The notes: generated by a model not told the origin, from the sequence alone. Positions 52,358 to 61,227 are shown, counted from the first letter of the stretch. The stretch is 64,000 nucleotides of DNA from Stenotrophomonas maltophilia (GCF_002799155.1 NZ_NERD01000002.1:992001-1056000); one strand, 5' to 3'. Numbers and translations are program-made.

Positions 52358-53326
52358 ATGCGCCATACCGCCCATCGACTGCTGCGCCTGATTGCCCTGC
52401 TGCAGGCCCGTCGCCAGTGGTCCGGGGCCGAGCTCGCCGAGCGCATGGGCGTGGACCGGCGCAGCATCCGCCGCGACATCGAGCGCCTGCGCGAGCTAGG
52501 CTATCCGGTGCAGGCCTCGTCCGGGGTAGGGGGCGGTTACCAGCTGGGGGCAGGGGCACCGGTCCTGCCGATGCTGCTGGATGAGGAGGAGGCAACCACC
52601 CTGGCCATCGCCCTGCGCGCGGCCTCGGCCACCGTCGCAGGCATCGACGACACCGCGCGCGGCCTGTTATCCAAGCTCGACCCGCTGGTGCCGAGCCGTC
52701 GCCGCCAGCAGGCCGGCGAGGTGCACGCAGCGACGGCCACTTTGTCCGACCTTCCGTCCACCGACGCACGCCTGCTCGGACGGCTGGCCCAGCACTGCCG
52801 GCAGGCGTCACGGCTGGCCTTCGAATACCGCAGTGCGCAGGACGCGGTGACCCAGCGCGAGGTCGAGGCGCAGCACCTGGTCAATTACGGGCGGCGCTGG
52901 TACCTGCTGGCCTGGGACCTGGGCCGGCAGGACTGGCGTACCCTGCGCGTGGACCGGATGGGCGCGGTGCGCGAATGCGCCGAGCCGGGCATGCACCGCC
53001 GTACGCCCGCACCACCGGACGTCATGGTGCGGCAGGCGGTCAGCCAGGCCCCGTTCGCGCTGCAGGCCATCGTCCGCCTGGCCGGCAGCCACGCCGAGCT
53101 GGAAGGCCGCATCCCGCCCTGGTGCGGTGTGCTCGAGGCCGACGGGCCCGCCCATTGCCTGCTGCGCATGGGCGCCGAGAGCCGCGGCATGATGCTGGCG
53201 CAGATCCTCAGCCTGGACCGGGTGCCAGTGGCGTTGTGGACCACGCCGCCGGGCCTGCGCGATGAACTGGCACAGCGCCTGGCCGGATTGGGGCAGCTGC
53301 TGGCTGTGCCGCCGGTCACAGGCTGA
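52358..53326 (+). CDS. YafY-type HTH/WYL transcriptional regulator
   Basis: A 322-aa regulator with an N-terminal winged helix (RLLRLIALLQARRQWSGAELAERMGVDRRSIRRDIERLRELGYPVQASSGVGGGYQLGAG), and a WYL domain at about 145-215 (YGRRWYLLAWDLGRQDWRTLRVDRM). WYL domains often sense ligands such as nucleotides. It begins without a clear ribosome site, divergent from the GST gene that it may regulate. The C-terminal WCX-like part extends to residue 322. Confidence 0.87.
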   Translation: MRHTAHRLLRLIALLQARRQWSGAELAERMGVDRRSIRRDIERLRELGYPVQASSGVGGGYQLGAGAPVLPMLLDEEEATTLAIALRAASATVAGIDDTARGLLSKLDPLVPSRRRQQAGEVHAATATLSDLPSTDARLLGRLAQHCRQASRLAFEYRSAQDAVTQREVEAQHLVNYGRRWYLLAWDLGRQDWRTLRVDRMGAVRECAEPGMHRRTPAPPDVMVRQAVSQAPFALQAIVRLAGSHAELEGRIPPWCGVLEADGPAHCLLRMGAESRGMMLAQILSLDRVPVALWTTPPGLRDELAQRLAGLGQLLAVPPVTG

Positions 53327-53372
53327 GCCGCGTCGCTTGGCAAGCCCCGGCGAAGCTGGGACACTCGCCGGC

Positions 53373-54278
53373 ATGAAGGGGATACTGGGGACAACGGCGG
53401 TCATCATCGCTGCGCTGACCGCTGCGCCGGCCAGCGCGGGCACCCTGTTCAAGTGCCAGGGCGCCGACGGCGTCACCAGCTACGTCAGCAAGCGCGTGGC
53501 CGGGGCCCGCTGCAGCGCCATCAGCTACAGCCGCGACCTCCGCCCGGCACCGCGCCCGGTGGTGGCCGCGCCGAAGCCGGCGCCGACCACCGTGGCCAGC
53601 ATCGAGCGCAACCCGGTGGCGGTGGCAGCCAGCGCTGCGGCACCGGCGGCTGCGCCAGCCGCCGTACCCGAGACCCCGGTCGCCTCGCGCAGCGGGCGCA
53701 TGGTCAGCGGCCAGGTCTATTCCTTCATGAAGGATGGCGTGCGCCACTACACCAGTGCGCGGCCGACCCAGGTGGCCAACCTCGGCCCGGTGCGCACCAT
53801 CCGCTACAGTTTCATGGAGCGCTGCTACGCCTGCGGCGTCAACCCGCGCGTGGACTTCGGTTCGGTGCGCTTGAACACCACCGCGTTCCAGACCGAGATC
53901 ACCTCGGCCGCGCGCGAGTTCGGCGTCGACGAAGCCGTGGTGCGCGCCATCATCCACGCCGAGTCGGCCTACAACCCGACCGCGCTCAGCCGCGCTGGCG
54001 CGCAGGGCCTGATGCAGCTGATGCCGCCGACCGCGGCCCGTTTCGGGGTCAGTGACTCCTACGATGCCGGGCAGAACATCCGCGGTGGCGTGCAGTATCT
54101 TGCGTGGTTGCTGAAGCGCTTCAACGGCGACCTGACCCTGGCTGCCGCCGGCTACAACGCCGGCGAAGGCGCGGTCGACCGCCACGGTGGCGTGCCACCT
54201 TACAGCGAGACGCAGCACTACGTGCGCCGGGTCGGGCAGCTGGCCGAGCGTTACCGCACCGCCCTGAGTCACCAGTAG
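53373..54278 (+). CDS. Lytic transglycosylase with DUF4124-like head
   Basis: A 301-aa exported muramidase-type protein. A signal peptide (...AALTAAPASA) precedes GTLFKCQGADGVTSYVSK, the start of a DUF4124-like segment, then a Pro/Ala-rich linker, and the SLT domain (about 170-290: FGVDEAVVRAIIHAESAYNPTALSRAGAQGLMQLMPPTAARFGV, AAGYNAGEGAV). The glutamate in HAESAYNP is the probable catalytic acid. It would cleave peptidoglycan glycan strands. The stop codon TAG is part of a GTAG palindrome. Confidence 0.88.
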   Translation: MKGILGTTAVIIAALTAAPASAGTLFKCQGADGVTSYVSKRVAGARCSAISYSRDLRPAPRPVVAAPKPAPTTVASIERNPVAVAASAAAPAAAPAAVPETPVASRSGRMVSGQVYSFMKDGVRHYTSARPTQVANLGPVRTIRYSFMERCYACGVNPRVDFGSVRLNTTAFQTEITSAAREFGVDEAVVRAIIHAESAYNPTALSRAGAQGLMQLMPPTAARFGVSDSYDAGQNIRGGVQYLAWLLKRFNGDLTLAAAGYNAGEGAVDRHGGVPPYSETQHYVRRVGQLAERYRTALSHQ

Positions 54279-54335
54279 GTGCCGACCGTTGGTCGGCACT
54301 CCTTGAACAGGTAGGCGCCGACTGTCAGGCGGCAC
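54275..54335. repeat. GTAG palindrome overlapping the transglycosylase stop, plus degraded copy
   Basis: GTAGGTGCCGACC-GTT-GGTCGGCAC at 54275-54299 contains the TAG stop codon of the transglycosylase gene (54276-54278). A second, mismatched copy (GTAGGCGCCGACTGTCAGGCGGC) follows at 54311-54333. Confidence 0.8.
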
Positions 54336-54361
54336 GCATCTGAAAGAGTTGTTGCAATGCG

Positions 54362-54391
54362 TTGTGTGGCGCGCGACGGTTCCGCTACACT
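54362..54391 (+). promoter_or_regulatory. Candidate promoter of petABC
   Basis: TTGTGT and TACACT with an 18-nt spacer resemble sigma-70 elements, about 80 nt before the petA ATG, in a gap (54336-54472) otherwise without features. A CGGAG ribosome site precedes the ATG. Confidence 0.35.
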
Positions 54392-54472
54392 CGCCCATGA
54401 TTCAATGCGGCTCTGGCCCCCACCGGATCCGCTGGCAGCCTTAAAGCTACCTAATCAATATCGGAGTGCCGG

Positions 54473-55093
54473 ATGGCCAACGATGGGGTACACGATCCAG
54501 TCAACACCGGACGTCGGCGTTTTCTTTCTGCCACCACAGCCGTGGTGGGCGCCGTCGGCGTCGGATTCACCGCAGTTCCTTTCATCAAATCCTGGAACCC
54601 CAGTGCCCGCGCCAAGCTTGCCGGCGCACCGGTGGTGGCCGACATCAGCGCGCTGCAGGAAGGCCAACGCCTGATCGTGGAATGGCGTGGCCAGCCGATC
54701 TGGATCGTCAAGCGGTCCAAGGCGATCCTCGATGCGCTGCACGGGCTGGATGGCCGCCTCAAGGACCCCGAGTCCGGCGAGAAGGACCAGCAGCCGGACT
54801 ACGTGCTGAAGCAGAACCCCGAGCTGCGCTCGATCAAGCCGGACATCTCCGTGCTGGTCGGCCTGTGCACGCACCTGGGCTGCTCACCGGAAATGGTCGC
54901 CGAGATCCGGCCCGAACCCTATGACCCGCAGTGGAAGGGCGGCTACTTCTGCCCCTGCCACAAGTCGCGCTTCGACATGTCCGGCCGCGTCTTCAAGGAC
55001 GTGCCGGCGCCGATCAACCTGAAGGTGCCCGCGCACCACTACCAGGACGACAACACCATCATCATCGGTGTCGATCCGCAGGGGGCTGCCTGA
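54473..55093 (+). CDS. petA: Ubiquinol-cytochrome c reductase Rieske subunit
   Basis: A 206-aa [2Fe-2S] protein of the cytochrome bc1 complex. It has a Tat-type N-terminus (NTGRRRFLSATTAVVGAVGVGFTAV) that also serves as the membrane anchor, and the cluster motifs CTHLGC and CPCHKSRFD. It accepts electrons from ubiquinol and passes them to cytochrome c1. The stop overlaps the petB start (TGATG). Confidence 0.96.
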   Translation: MANDGVHDPVNTGRRRFLSATTAVVGAVGVGFTAVPFIKSWNPSARAKLAGAPVVADISALQEGQRLIVEWRGQPIWIVKRSKAILDALHGLDGRLKDPESGEKDQQPDYVLKQNPELRSIKPDISVLVGLCTHLGCSPEMVAEIRPEPYDPQWKGGYFCPCHKSRFDMSGRVFKDVPAPINLKVPAHHYQDDNTIIIGVDPQGAA

Positions 55094-56352
55094 TGTCCAA
55101 TATCCTCAGCCGTGCCGCCAGCGGCGTGGCCGACTGGGTCAATGCCCGCGCGCCGGGCCTGATGCCGGTCTACCGCAAGCACGTCACCGAGTACTACGCG
55201 CCGAAGAACTTCAACATCTGGTACTACTTCGGTTCGCTGGCGCTGCTGGTGCTGGTCAACCAGATCGTCACCGGCATCTTCCTGACGATGCACTACAAGA
55301 CCAACGCCGCCGAGGCGTTCGGCTCCATCGAATACATCATGCGCGATGTGGAGTGGGGCTGGCTGATCCGCTACATGCACTCCACCGGTGCCTCGCTGTT
55401 CTTCATCGTGGTCTACCTGCACATGTTCCGCGGCCTGTTGTATGGCAGCTACCAGAAACCGCGCGAGCTTGTGTGGATCCTGGGCATGCTGATCTACCTG
55501 GTGCTGATGGCCGAAGCCTTCATGGGCTACGTGCTGCCCTGGGGCCAGATGTCGTTCTGGGGCGCCAAGGTGATCATCTCGCTGTTCGGCGCGATACCGG
55601 TGATCGGCAACGGCCTGACCGAATGGATCATGGGTGACTACCTGCCCAGTGACGCCACGCTCAACCGCTTCTTCGCGCTGCACGTCATCGCCCTGCCGCT
55701 GGTACTGCTGCTGCTGGTGGTGCTGCACCTGGGCGCGCTGCACGAAGTGGGGTCGAACAACCCGGACGGCGTGGAGATCAAGAAGGGGCCGAAGGGCAAC
55801 CGCTGGTCGCCGAACGCCCCGGCCGACGGCATTCCATTCCACCCGTACTACACGCTCAAGGATGGCGTCGGCGCTGGTTTCCTGCTGATCATCGCCGCCT
55901 TCATCATCTTCTTCGCGCCCGGTTTCGGCGGCCTGTTCCTGGAGCACGACAATTTCACCGAGGCCAATCGCCTGGTGACGCCGGAGCACATCAAGCCGGT
56001 CTGGTACTACACCCCGTACTACGCGATGTTGCGCGTGGTGCCGAACAAGCTGGGCGGCGTGCTGGTGATGTTCTCGGCCATCGCGATCCTGTTCCTGGTG
56101 CCGTGGCTGGACAAGGCCCGGGTGAAGTCGGTGCGCTATCGCGGCTGGATCTCGAAGGTGATGCTGGGCGTGCTGGCGGTGTGCTTCGTGTGGCTGGGCG
56201 TGATTGGGTCCGGCCCGGGCACCGACGTGCACGAAACCTACATCGGGCGGGTGCTGACCTTCCTGTACTTCGCGTTCTTCATCACCATGCCGCTATGGAC
56301 AAGGTTGGACAAGGCCAAGCCGGTACCGGAGAGGGTGACCACGCATGACTGA
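55093..56352 (+). CDS. petB: Cytochrome b subunit of bc1 complex
   Basis: A 419-aa inner-membrane cytochrome b with haem-ligand histidines in HSTGASLFFIVVYLHMFRG and HVIALPLVLLLLVVLHL, and the Qo-site PEWY-like segment here as KPVWYYTPYYAML. About eight spans are seen. It houses the quinol-oxidation and reduction sites. It starts at MSNILSRAASG, overlapping petA by 1 nt; its end overlaps petC by 8 nt. Confidence 0.96.
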   Translation: MSNILSRAASGVADWVNARAPGLMPVYRKHVTEYYAPKNFNIWYYFGSLALLVLVNQIVTGIFLTMHYKTNAAEAFGSIEYIMRDVEWGWLIRYMHSTGASLFFIVVYLHMFRGLLYGSYQKPRELVWILGMLIYLVLMAEAFMGYVLPWGQMSFWGAKVIISLFGAIPVIGNGLTEWIMGDYLPSDATLNRFFALHVIALPLVLLLLVVLHLGALHEVGSNNPDGVEIKKGPKGNRWSPNAPADGIPFHPYYTLKDGVGAGFLLIIAAFIIFFAPGFGGLFLEHDNFTEANRLVTPEHIKPVWYYTPYYAMLRVVPNKLGGVLVMFSAIAILFLVPWLDKARVKSVRYRGWISKVMLGVLAVCFVWLGVIGSGPGTDVHETYIGRVLTFLYFAFFITMPLWTRLDKAKPVPERVTTHD

Positions 56353-57094
56353 GCGCTGGATGGTCCGGCTGGCCCTGGCGGCCACCCTGATGCTGGGCAG
56401 TTTCCTGGCCTCCGCCGCCGAGGGCGGCACCAAGCTGCTGCAGGCCGGCAACGATCTCGGTGACCGCGCCTCGCTGCAACGCGGCGCGCAGCTTTACATG
56501 AACTATTGCTCCAGCTGCCATGCGCTGAAATACCTGCGCTATTCGCGGATGGCGCAGGACCTGGGCCTGACCGAAGAAGAGGTGATGAACAACCTCAACT
56601 TCACCGGCTCGGCGATCGGCGATCCGATCCCGGTGGCGATGCCCAAGGAGAACGCCGAGAAGTGGTTCGGCAAGATGCCACCGGACCTCAGCCTGATCGC
56701 GCGGGTTCGAGGCAGCGACTGGGTCTACACCTATCTCAAGTCGTTCTACCTGGACAGCAGCCGGCCGCTGGGCTGGAACAATGCATTGTTTGCCAATGCC
56801 TCCATGCCCAACCCGTTGTGGGAGATGCAGGGGCTGCAGCATGCCGTGCATGGCAAGCCCGAGGCCCCCGGCATGGACCCGCCGGTGACCGGCCTGCGCA
56901 TCGAAACGCCCGGTTCGGTGGATGCCGGCCAGTACGACCAGGCCGTGCGGGACATCACCAACTTCCTCGAATACGCCGGTGAACCGGCCGCGCTCAAGCG
57001 CCAGCAGCTGGGCGTGTGGGTGATCCTGTTCCTGGCGCTGCTGACCTTCCTGCTGTACCTGCTGAAGAAGGAATACTGGAAGGACGTTCACTGA
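56345..57094 (+). CDS. petC: Cytochrome c1 of bc1 complex
   Basis: A 249-aa membrane-anchored cytochrome. A signal peptide (...LMLGSFLASAAE) is followed by haem attachment CSSCH at 55-59, the RYSRMAQDLGL helix and MPNPLWEM, which carries a likely methionine ligand. The C-terminal span LGVWVILFLALLTFLLYLLKK anchors it. It completes the petABC operon that feeds electrons to cytochrome c. Confidence 0.96.
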   Translation: MTERWMVRLALAATLMLGSFLASAAEGGTKLLQAGNDLGDRASLQRGAQLYMNYCSSCHALKYLRYSRMAQDLGLTEEEVMNNLNFTGSAIGDPIPVAMPKENAEKWFGKMPPDLSLIARVRGSDWVYTYLKSFYLDSSRPLGWNNALFANASMPNPLWEMQGLQHAVHGKPEAPGMDPPVTGLRIETPGSVDAGQYDQAVRDITNFLEYAGEPAALKRQQLGVWVILFLALLTFLLYLLKKEYWKDVH

Positions 57095-57228
57095 TTCTGC
57101 CGCCGGCCATCGCACGGGCCTATTGGCTTTTGTGATGGTCGGTTGCACACTCGGGGAGGAGTCGACCGCTGGCACGGTGCCGGCGGCGCCGATGCGGCAG
57201 GCGGTCTCCTGTCGTGGGAGAGCCTTTG

Positions 57229-57864
57229 ATGGCGGCGAGCGTACGCATGCGCAATACACTGACGCTGTTTTCCTCGAACGACGACGTACTGTGCCACCGT
57301 GTACGGTTGGTGCTGGCGGCCAAGGGGGTCACCTTCGACTTCGTTCCGGTCGATCCGCAGAACCCGCCTGAAGACCTGATCGATCTAAATCCGTACCACT
57401 CGGTACCGACCCTGGTCGAGCGCGAGCTGGTGCTGTACGCCGCATCGGTGGTCAGCGAGTACCTGGATGAGCGCTATCCGCATCCGCCGCTGATGCCGGT
57501 CGATCCGCTCTCGCGTGCACGCATCCGCCTGGCGATGCTGCGCATCGAGCACGACTGGGTGCCGCAGGTACAGGCCATCCAGCTGGGCAACAAGACCCAG
57601 GCCGAGGCCGGCCGCAAGCGCCTGAAGGAACTGCTGACCGCCTCGCTGCCGCTGTTCAAGGCCAGCAAGTTCTTCCTCAACCCGGAAATGAGCCTGGCCG
57701 ACTGCGCGATGGCGCCGATCATCTGGCGCCTGCAATCGCTGGACGTGCCGCTGCCGAAGGACGGCAAGGCGATCGAGGACTATGGCAACCGCATCTTCCG
57801 CCACCCGGGTTTCGTCCGCAGCCTGACCGACCAGGAAAAGAAGCTGCGCGATCTCCCGGTCTGA
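57229..57864 (+). CDS. sspA: Stringent starvation protein A (GST-fold)
   Basis: A 211-aa glutathione-transferase-fold regulator that binds RNA polymerase and supports stress and acid survival. Conserved features include NTLTLFSSNDDVLCHRVRLVLAAKGV, NPYHSVPTLVERELVLYAASVVSEYLDERYPHPPLMP and the PHPPLMPxDP block, which is diagnostic of SspA. The ATG at MAASVRMRNT has GGGAG upstream. It is followed by sspB, as in many proteobacteria. No clear element was found in 57095-57228. Confidence 0.94.
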   Translation: MAASVRMRNTLTLFSSNDDVLCHRVRLVLAAKGVTFDFVPVDPQNPPEDLIDLNPYHSVPTLVERELVLYAASVVSEYLDERYPHPPLMPVDPLSRARIRLAMLRIEHDWVPQVQAIQLGNKTQAEAGRKRLKELLTASLPLFKASKFFLNPEMSLADCAMAPIIWRLQSLDVPLPKDGKAIEDYGNRIFRHPGFVRSLTDQEKKLRDLPV

Positions 57865-57948
57865 CCTGGCCCTGCGCAACCCGTCTGCACACCGACCGGC
57901 GTGCAGGCGATCCGCCCCGGCGGGGCGCCGGGCGCGTACACTTCACGC

Positions 57949-58401
57949 ATGACCGAAGACTTCTTCCACATGACCAGCCACCGCCCGTACCTGCTGCGGG
58001 CGCTGGTGGAATGGATCAATGACAACCAGCTGACCCCGCACATCCTGGTCGACGCCGGCGTCCCCGGCGTGCAGGTCCCGCCTTCGGCGGTCAAGGACGG
58101 CCGGGTCGTGCTCAACATCGCCGAACGTGCCGTCGTGCGGCTGATGATCGACAACGAAATGGTGAGCTTCTCGGCCCGCTTCTCCGGCACCAGCTACCCG
58201 GTGCAGGTGCCGATCAGCGCCGTGCTGGCTGTCTATGCCCGCGAGACCGGGCAGGGCATGGCGCTGCCGGATGACATTCCGGGCAATGAGACCGCACCGA
58301 CCAGCGAGGAACTGCTGCACGAGGAAGGCACGCCGCCGGACGATACGCCGCCGGCCAGCCCGCCGCCGAAGGGCCGCCCGAATCTGCGCGTGGTCAAGTA
58401 A
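57949..58401 (+). CDS. sspB: ClpXP protease specificity-enhancing factor SspB
   Basis: A 150-aa adaptor that delivers ssrA-tagged proteins to ClpXP. The folded part starts at RPYLLRALVEWINDNQLTPHILVDAGVPGVQVP and continues to VQVPISAVLAVYARETGQGM; after an acidic, flexible linker the C-terminal PNLRVVK is the ClpX-binding XB motif (LRVVK). Start MTEDFFHM is preferred over the Met 7 codons later because it gives the usual head length. It is followed by a strong terminator. Confidence 0.93.
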   Translation: MTEDFFHMTSHRPYLLRALVEWINDNQLTPHILVDAGVPGVQVPPSAVKDGRVVLNIAERAVVRLMIDNEMVSFSARFSGTSYPVQVPISAVLAVYARETGQGMALPDDIPGNETAPTSEELLHEEGTPPDDTPPASPPPKGRPNLRVVK

Positions 58402-58409
58402 CCGTTCCG

Positions 58410-58436
58410 ACGCCGCCCCGATGGGCGGCGTTTTTC
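58410..58436 (+). terminator. Rho-independent terminator after sspB
   Basis: Stem ACGCCGCCC/GGGCGGCGT with a 4-nt loop followed by TTTTT, 8 nt beyond the stop codon. Confidence 0.88.
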
Positions 58437-58456
58437 CTTGCAGGATTTACCGGTGG

Positions 58457-58477
58457 GTGCCGACCGTTGGTCGGCAC
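58457..58477. repeat. GTAG-class hairpin
   Basis: GTGCCGACC-GTT-GGTCGGCAC, identical in its stem and loop to copies at 50010-50030 and 54279-54299. It lies between sspB and the convergent DUF3301 gene. Confidence 0.82.
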
Positions 58478-58488
58478 ACCTTCAGCCC

Positions 58489-58839
58489 CTACACATCCTC
58501 GGCATCCTCCACATCCGGCCGGATCTGGCTGATCCGCGCGGCACCGGGGCCGGTGAACGAGATCAGCTGGTCGCCACGCAGCACCATGCGGCCCACGTGG
58601 CGATCGATGCCATCGTAGGAATACTCGAACTTGAAGGTGCGCTCGAAGCCGAGCCGTCCATCCTCGCCACGCGACAATCGCAGGCCGGTGGCGTGCACCG
58701 CCTGGTCCAGCCACTGCACATCGGCGGCGCGGCAGGCGTTGCGGCCCAGCTCGACCGCGCGCTCGGCGGCCGAGCGTGCGGCATTCCAGAAGAAGTAGAT
58801 GATTCCGCCGGCAATCAGCAACAGCAGCAGGGTGGGCAT
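58489..58839 (-). CDS. DUF3301 family protein
   Basis: A 116-aa protein with one N-terminal span (MPTLLLLLIAGGIIYFFWNAARSAAE) and a small cytoplasmic domain that matches DUF3301 (GRNACRAADVQWLDQAVHATGLRLSRGEDGRLGFERTFKFEYSYDGIDRHVGRMVLRG). No function is known for this family. The start is set at the ATG before the span; the frame extends ten codons earlier without support. Confidence 0.8.
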   Translation of the reverse strand: MPTLLLLLIAGGIIYFFWNAARSAAERAVELGRNACRAADVQWLDQAVHATGLRLSRGEDGRLGFERTFKFEYSYDGIDRHVGRMVLRGDQLISFTGPGAARISQIRPDVEDAEDV

Positions 58840-58906
58840 GGCTTCAGCCGTCAGAGGTCGATCCGGCAAAGATGGCGGCGAACGCGCGCTGGATCAAGCG
58901 CTGCAC

Positions 58907-59908
58907 TCACCGCCGCGGCGGCGGTAGGCCAGGCGCCGGCTGCGCGGGCGCGATGGCCGGTTGCGGCGCAGGAGCGGTCTGCATCGGCGTGGCCATGGGC
59001 GAAGGCATCACCAATGGTGCGGCCGCAGTCAGCTGCAGCAGCGCCGCCCAGTCCTGGCGGTTGAAGCTGCATTCGTCCTCGCGGCCCGGCGTGCAGCTGG
59101 GGTCGATGCCGGTGCTGTTGCGTTCGCGCGCCGGCGGCAGCTTGATCAATCCGGTGCGCTCCAGCGGCAGCAGCCGCATCGCCACGGTGTTCATCACGTT
59201 GCCACCGACCAGGTACAGGGTCTGGTCGCCGCCAAGATTGGCGGCCACCACCACTTCGCAATGCGATTTCCAGTGGCCCACCGAGCCATTGCCCAGTGCC
59301 TGCACCAGCCCGCTGTAGCTGAGCGTGCTGCTGCGGTCGCGCAGGAAGCACAGCAGATCGCCGGGTGCGGGTTTGGCCGTGGCCGGGTCGACCAGGCGGT
59401 AGGGCACGCCCGAGGGCCCGCCCTGGTACGCAGCGCGGATATAGTCAATGTGGCGTGGCGAGGTATTGAAGCCGGGCACGCCGGCCCGCACCATCACCCA
59501 GGAAATGAACGCCGCCGACCATGGGTTGTCGACGAGGAAGGCGCGGCAATCGCTGTCGGTGTAACGCGTGCCCAGTGGTGCCAGGCAGCTGCTGGCACCC
59601 GCGATGCTGCCCATTGCGTTGAGCGTGCCGCTGTCGCGCCAATAGCCGGCCACGCGCTGCCAGGCGATCAGGCCGTTGTCGGCCAGGTGTTCTTTCTCGG
59701 CCTCGGTGACGCTGAGGCTCGCCGCGCGGCCATCACGATCGATGAAAGGCCGGAACCAGAGCCGGTGTTCGTTGCAGGCGGTATTGCGGATGGCCACCGC
59801 CAACGGGCTCAGGCCGAAGCGGGGCGGCACATCGCAGGCTTCGGCAGCCGCTGCGGACAAGGGGGCTGCCGCGAGCAGCAGGCAGGCAGGCAAGAGCATC
59901 CGGCGCAT
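58907..59908 (-). CDS. DUF2272 exported protein
   Basis: A 333-aa protein with a signal peptide (MRRMLLPACLLLAAAPLSAAAA). The middle (about 115-285) matches DUF2272, with NPWSAAFISWVMVRAGVPGFNTSPRHIDYIRAA, PAPGDLLCFLR and HCEVVVAANLGGDQTLYLVGGNV, which recalls an NlpC/CHAP-like cysteine-peptidase fold; whether the Cys/His are catalytic is unclear. A Pro/Ala-rich tail follows. The ATG has AGGA 8 nt upstream. Function unknown, perhaps peptidoglycan related. Confidence 0.8.
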   Translation of the reverse strand: MRRMLLPACLLLAAAPLSAAAAEACDVPPRFGLSPLAVAIRNTACNEHRLWFRPFIDRDGRAASLSVTEAEKEHLADNGLIAWQRVAGYWRDSGTLNAMGSIAGASSCLAPLGTRYTDSDCRAFLVDNPWSAAFISWVMVRAGVPGFNTSPRHIDYIRAAYQGGPSGVPYRLVDPATAKPAPGDLLCFLRDRSSTLSYSGLVQALGNGSVGHWKSHCEVVVAANLGGDQTLYLVGGNVMNTVAMRLLPLERTGLIKLPPARERNSTGIDPSCTPGREDECSFNRQDWAALLQLTAAAPLVMPSPMATPMQTAPAPQPAIAPAQPAPGLPPPRR

Positions 59909-59981
59909 GCACGGTTCCTGTGGGGGATGCCCGCAGCGTCGCAGAGGACGGCGTGGCCGAGCCGTGAAGGCCTCCGAACCG

Positions 59982-60041
59982 GTAGCGCCGCATGCCCGGC
60001 GAGCGAAGCGGTAGCCCGGCTCATCGCGCGCGCAACGCGCG
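59982..60041. repeat. GTAG-headed repeat fragments
   Basis: GTAGCGCCG...CCCGGCG and GTAGCCCGGC..., followed by the hairpin CGCGCG-CGCAA-CGCGCG near 60025-60041. The copies are degraded. They lie in the 59909-60109 gap between the DUF2272 start and the nadC stop, with nothing else obvious. Confidence 0.45.
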
Positions 60042-60109
60042 GGTTGCACCTTGGGAGGGCTCCGGAAAGCAGCCAAGCATGGGCTCGGCTCCACAGGGTC
60101 TTGCAGGCT

Positions 60110-60961
60110 TCAGCCCGGCGGCGGGCCGAGCTTCAGCGACAGATCGATGGCCTGCACGTGCTTGGTCAGGCCGCCGATGGAGATGCAGTCCACGCCATCC
60201 TCGGCGATCGAGCGCAGGCCGCCCAGGCCGACGCTGCCAGACACTTCCAGCGGAATGCGGCCGGCGGTGATGCGTACCGCCTCGCGGCGCAGGTCGGGGC
60301 TGAAGTCGTCCAGCAGGATGCGCTCGCAACCGGCTTCGAGGGCCTGGCGCAGTTGTGTCAGGTCCTCCACTTCCACCACCAGCGGCAGCGCGGGCCACTG
60401 CCGGCGTGCGCCTGCCACGGCGGCAGCCAGCGAGCCGGCGGCGCGGATGTGGTTTTCCTTCAGCATCACCGTGTCGTACAGGCCGAAGCGATGGTTGTCG
60501 CCGCCGCCGCAGCGCACGGCGTACTTCTGCGCCAGGCGCAGGCCGGGCAGGGTCTTGCGGGTGTCGAGGATGCGCGTGCCGGTACCGGCCACGGCGGCCA
60601 CATAGCGGGCAGTGGTGGTGGCGGTGCCGGACAGCGTCTGCAGGAAATTGAGCGAGGTGCGCTCGGCGCTGACCAGGCTGCGACTGCGTCCGTGCAGCAG
60701 GGCCAGCACGGTGCCTGCGGTGACCGCGTCGCCTTCGGAAACACGCCATTCGATGCGCACGTCCGGGTCGAGCGCGCGGTGGGTGGCATCGAACCAGGGG
60801 CGACCGGCGATCACCCCATCCTGCTTGCACAGCAGGTAGGCGCTGTCGGCCTGGTCGGGCAGCAGGGCGGCGGTAACGTCACCGCTGCCCAGGTCCTCGG
60901 CCAGTGCACGCGCGACATCGGCGGCGACAACGGCCGCATCCGGCGTCGGCAGCGTGCTCAT
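60110..60961 (-). CDS. nadC: Nicotinate-nucleotide pyrophosphorylase NadC
   Basis: A 283-aa quinolinate phosphoribosyltransferase making nicotinate mononucleotide in NAD synthesis. Motifs include GSGDVTAALLP, TRKTLPGLRLAQKYAVRCGGGDNHRFGLYDTVMLKENHI, VEVEDLTQLRQALEAGCERILLDDFSP and EVSGSVGLGGLRSIAEDGVDCISIGGLTKHV. Its start overlaps the stop of the Trm112-like gene (ATGA). It ends at ...KLGPPPG. Confidence 0.96.
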   Translation of the reverse strand: MSTLPTPDAAVVAADVARALAEDLGSGDVTAALLPDQADSAYLLCKQDGVIAGRPWFDATHRALDPDVRIEWRVSEGDAVTAGTVLALLHGRSRSLVSAERTSLNFLQTLSGTATTTARYVAAVAGTGTRILDTRKTLPGLRLAQKYAVRCGGGDNHRFGLYDTVMLKENHIRAAGSLAAAVAGARRQWPALPLVVEVEDLTQLRQALEAGCERILLDDFSPDLRREAVRITAGRIPLEVSGSVGLGGLRSIAEDGVDCISIGGLTKHVQAIDLSLKLGPPPG

Positions 60962-61227
60962 GCGGCCGGGAAGTCGGTGATCTGGGCGGTCGGGATGGCT
61001 TCCTCGGCCAGCAGCACCGGGATGCCGTCGTCAACGCGGAACACCTGCTTGCGGTCGCGGGTAACCAGCGCTTCGCGCAGCGGCTGCGCCAGCGGGTTGC
61101 CATCGGCCTTGTTCACTGCGCCGGCGGAAATGGCCTTGTTGAGGGCTTCCAGGCCCTTGCCATCCAGCAGGGACAGGGGCTGGCGGGTGTCCGGCGACAC
61201 CAGCAGGTCGAGCAGCTTGCGATCCAT
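60958..61227 (-). CDS. Trm112-like (YcaR) small protein lacking zinc cysteines
   Basis: An 89-aa protein that aligns at both ends with the Trm112/YcaR family (MDRKLLDLLVSPDTRQPL ... VFRVDDGIPVLLAEEAI). The four zinc-binding cysteines usual in that family are absent, and the middle is longer. It overlaps nadC by 4 nt, so it may act with an unknown partner in a coupled unit. Any tRNA-methyltransferase scaffold role is uncertain. Confidence 0.82.
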   Translation of the reverse strand: MDRKLLDLLVSPDTRQPLSLLDGKGLEALNKAISAGAVNKADGNPLAQPLREALVTRDRKQVFRVDDGIPVLLAEEAIPTAQITDFPAA

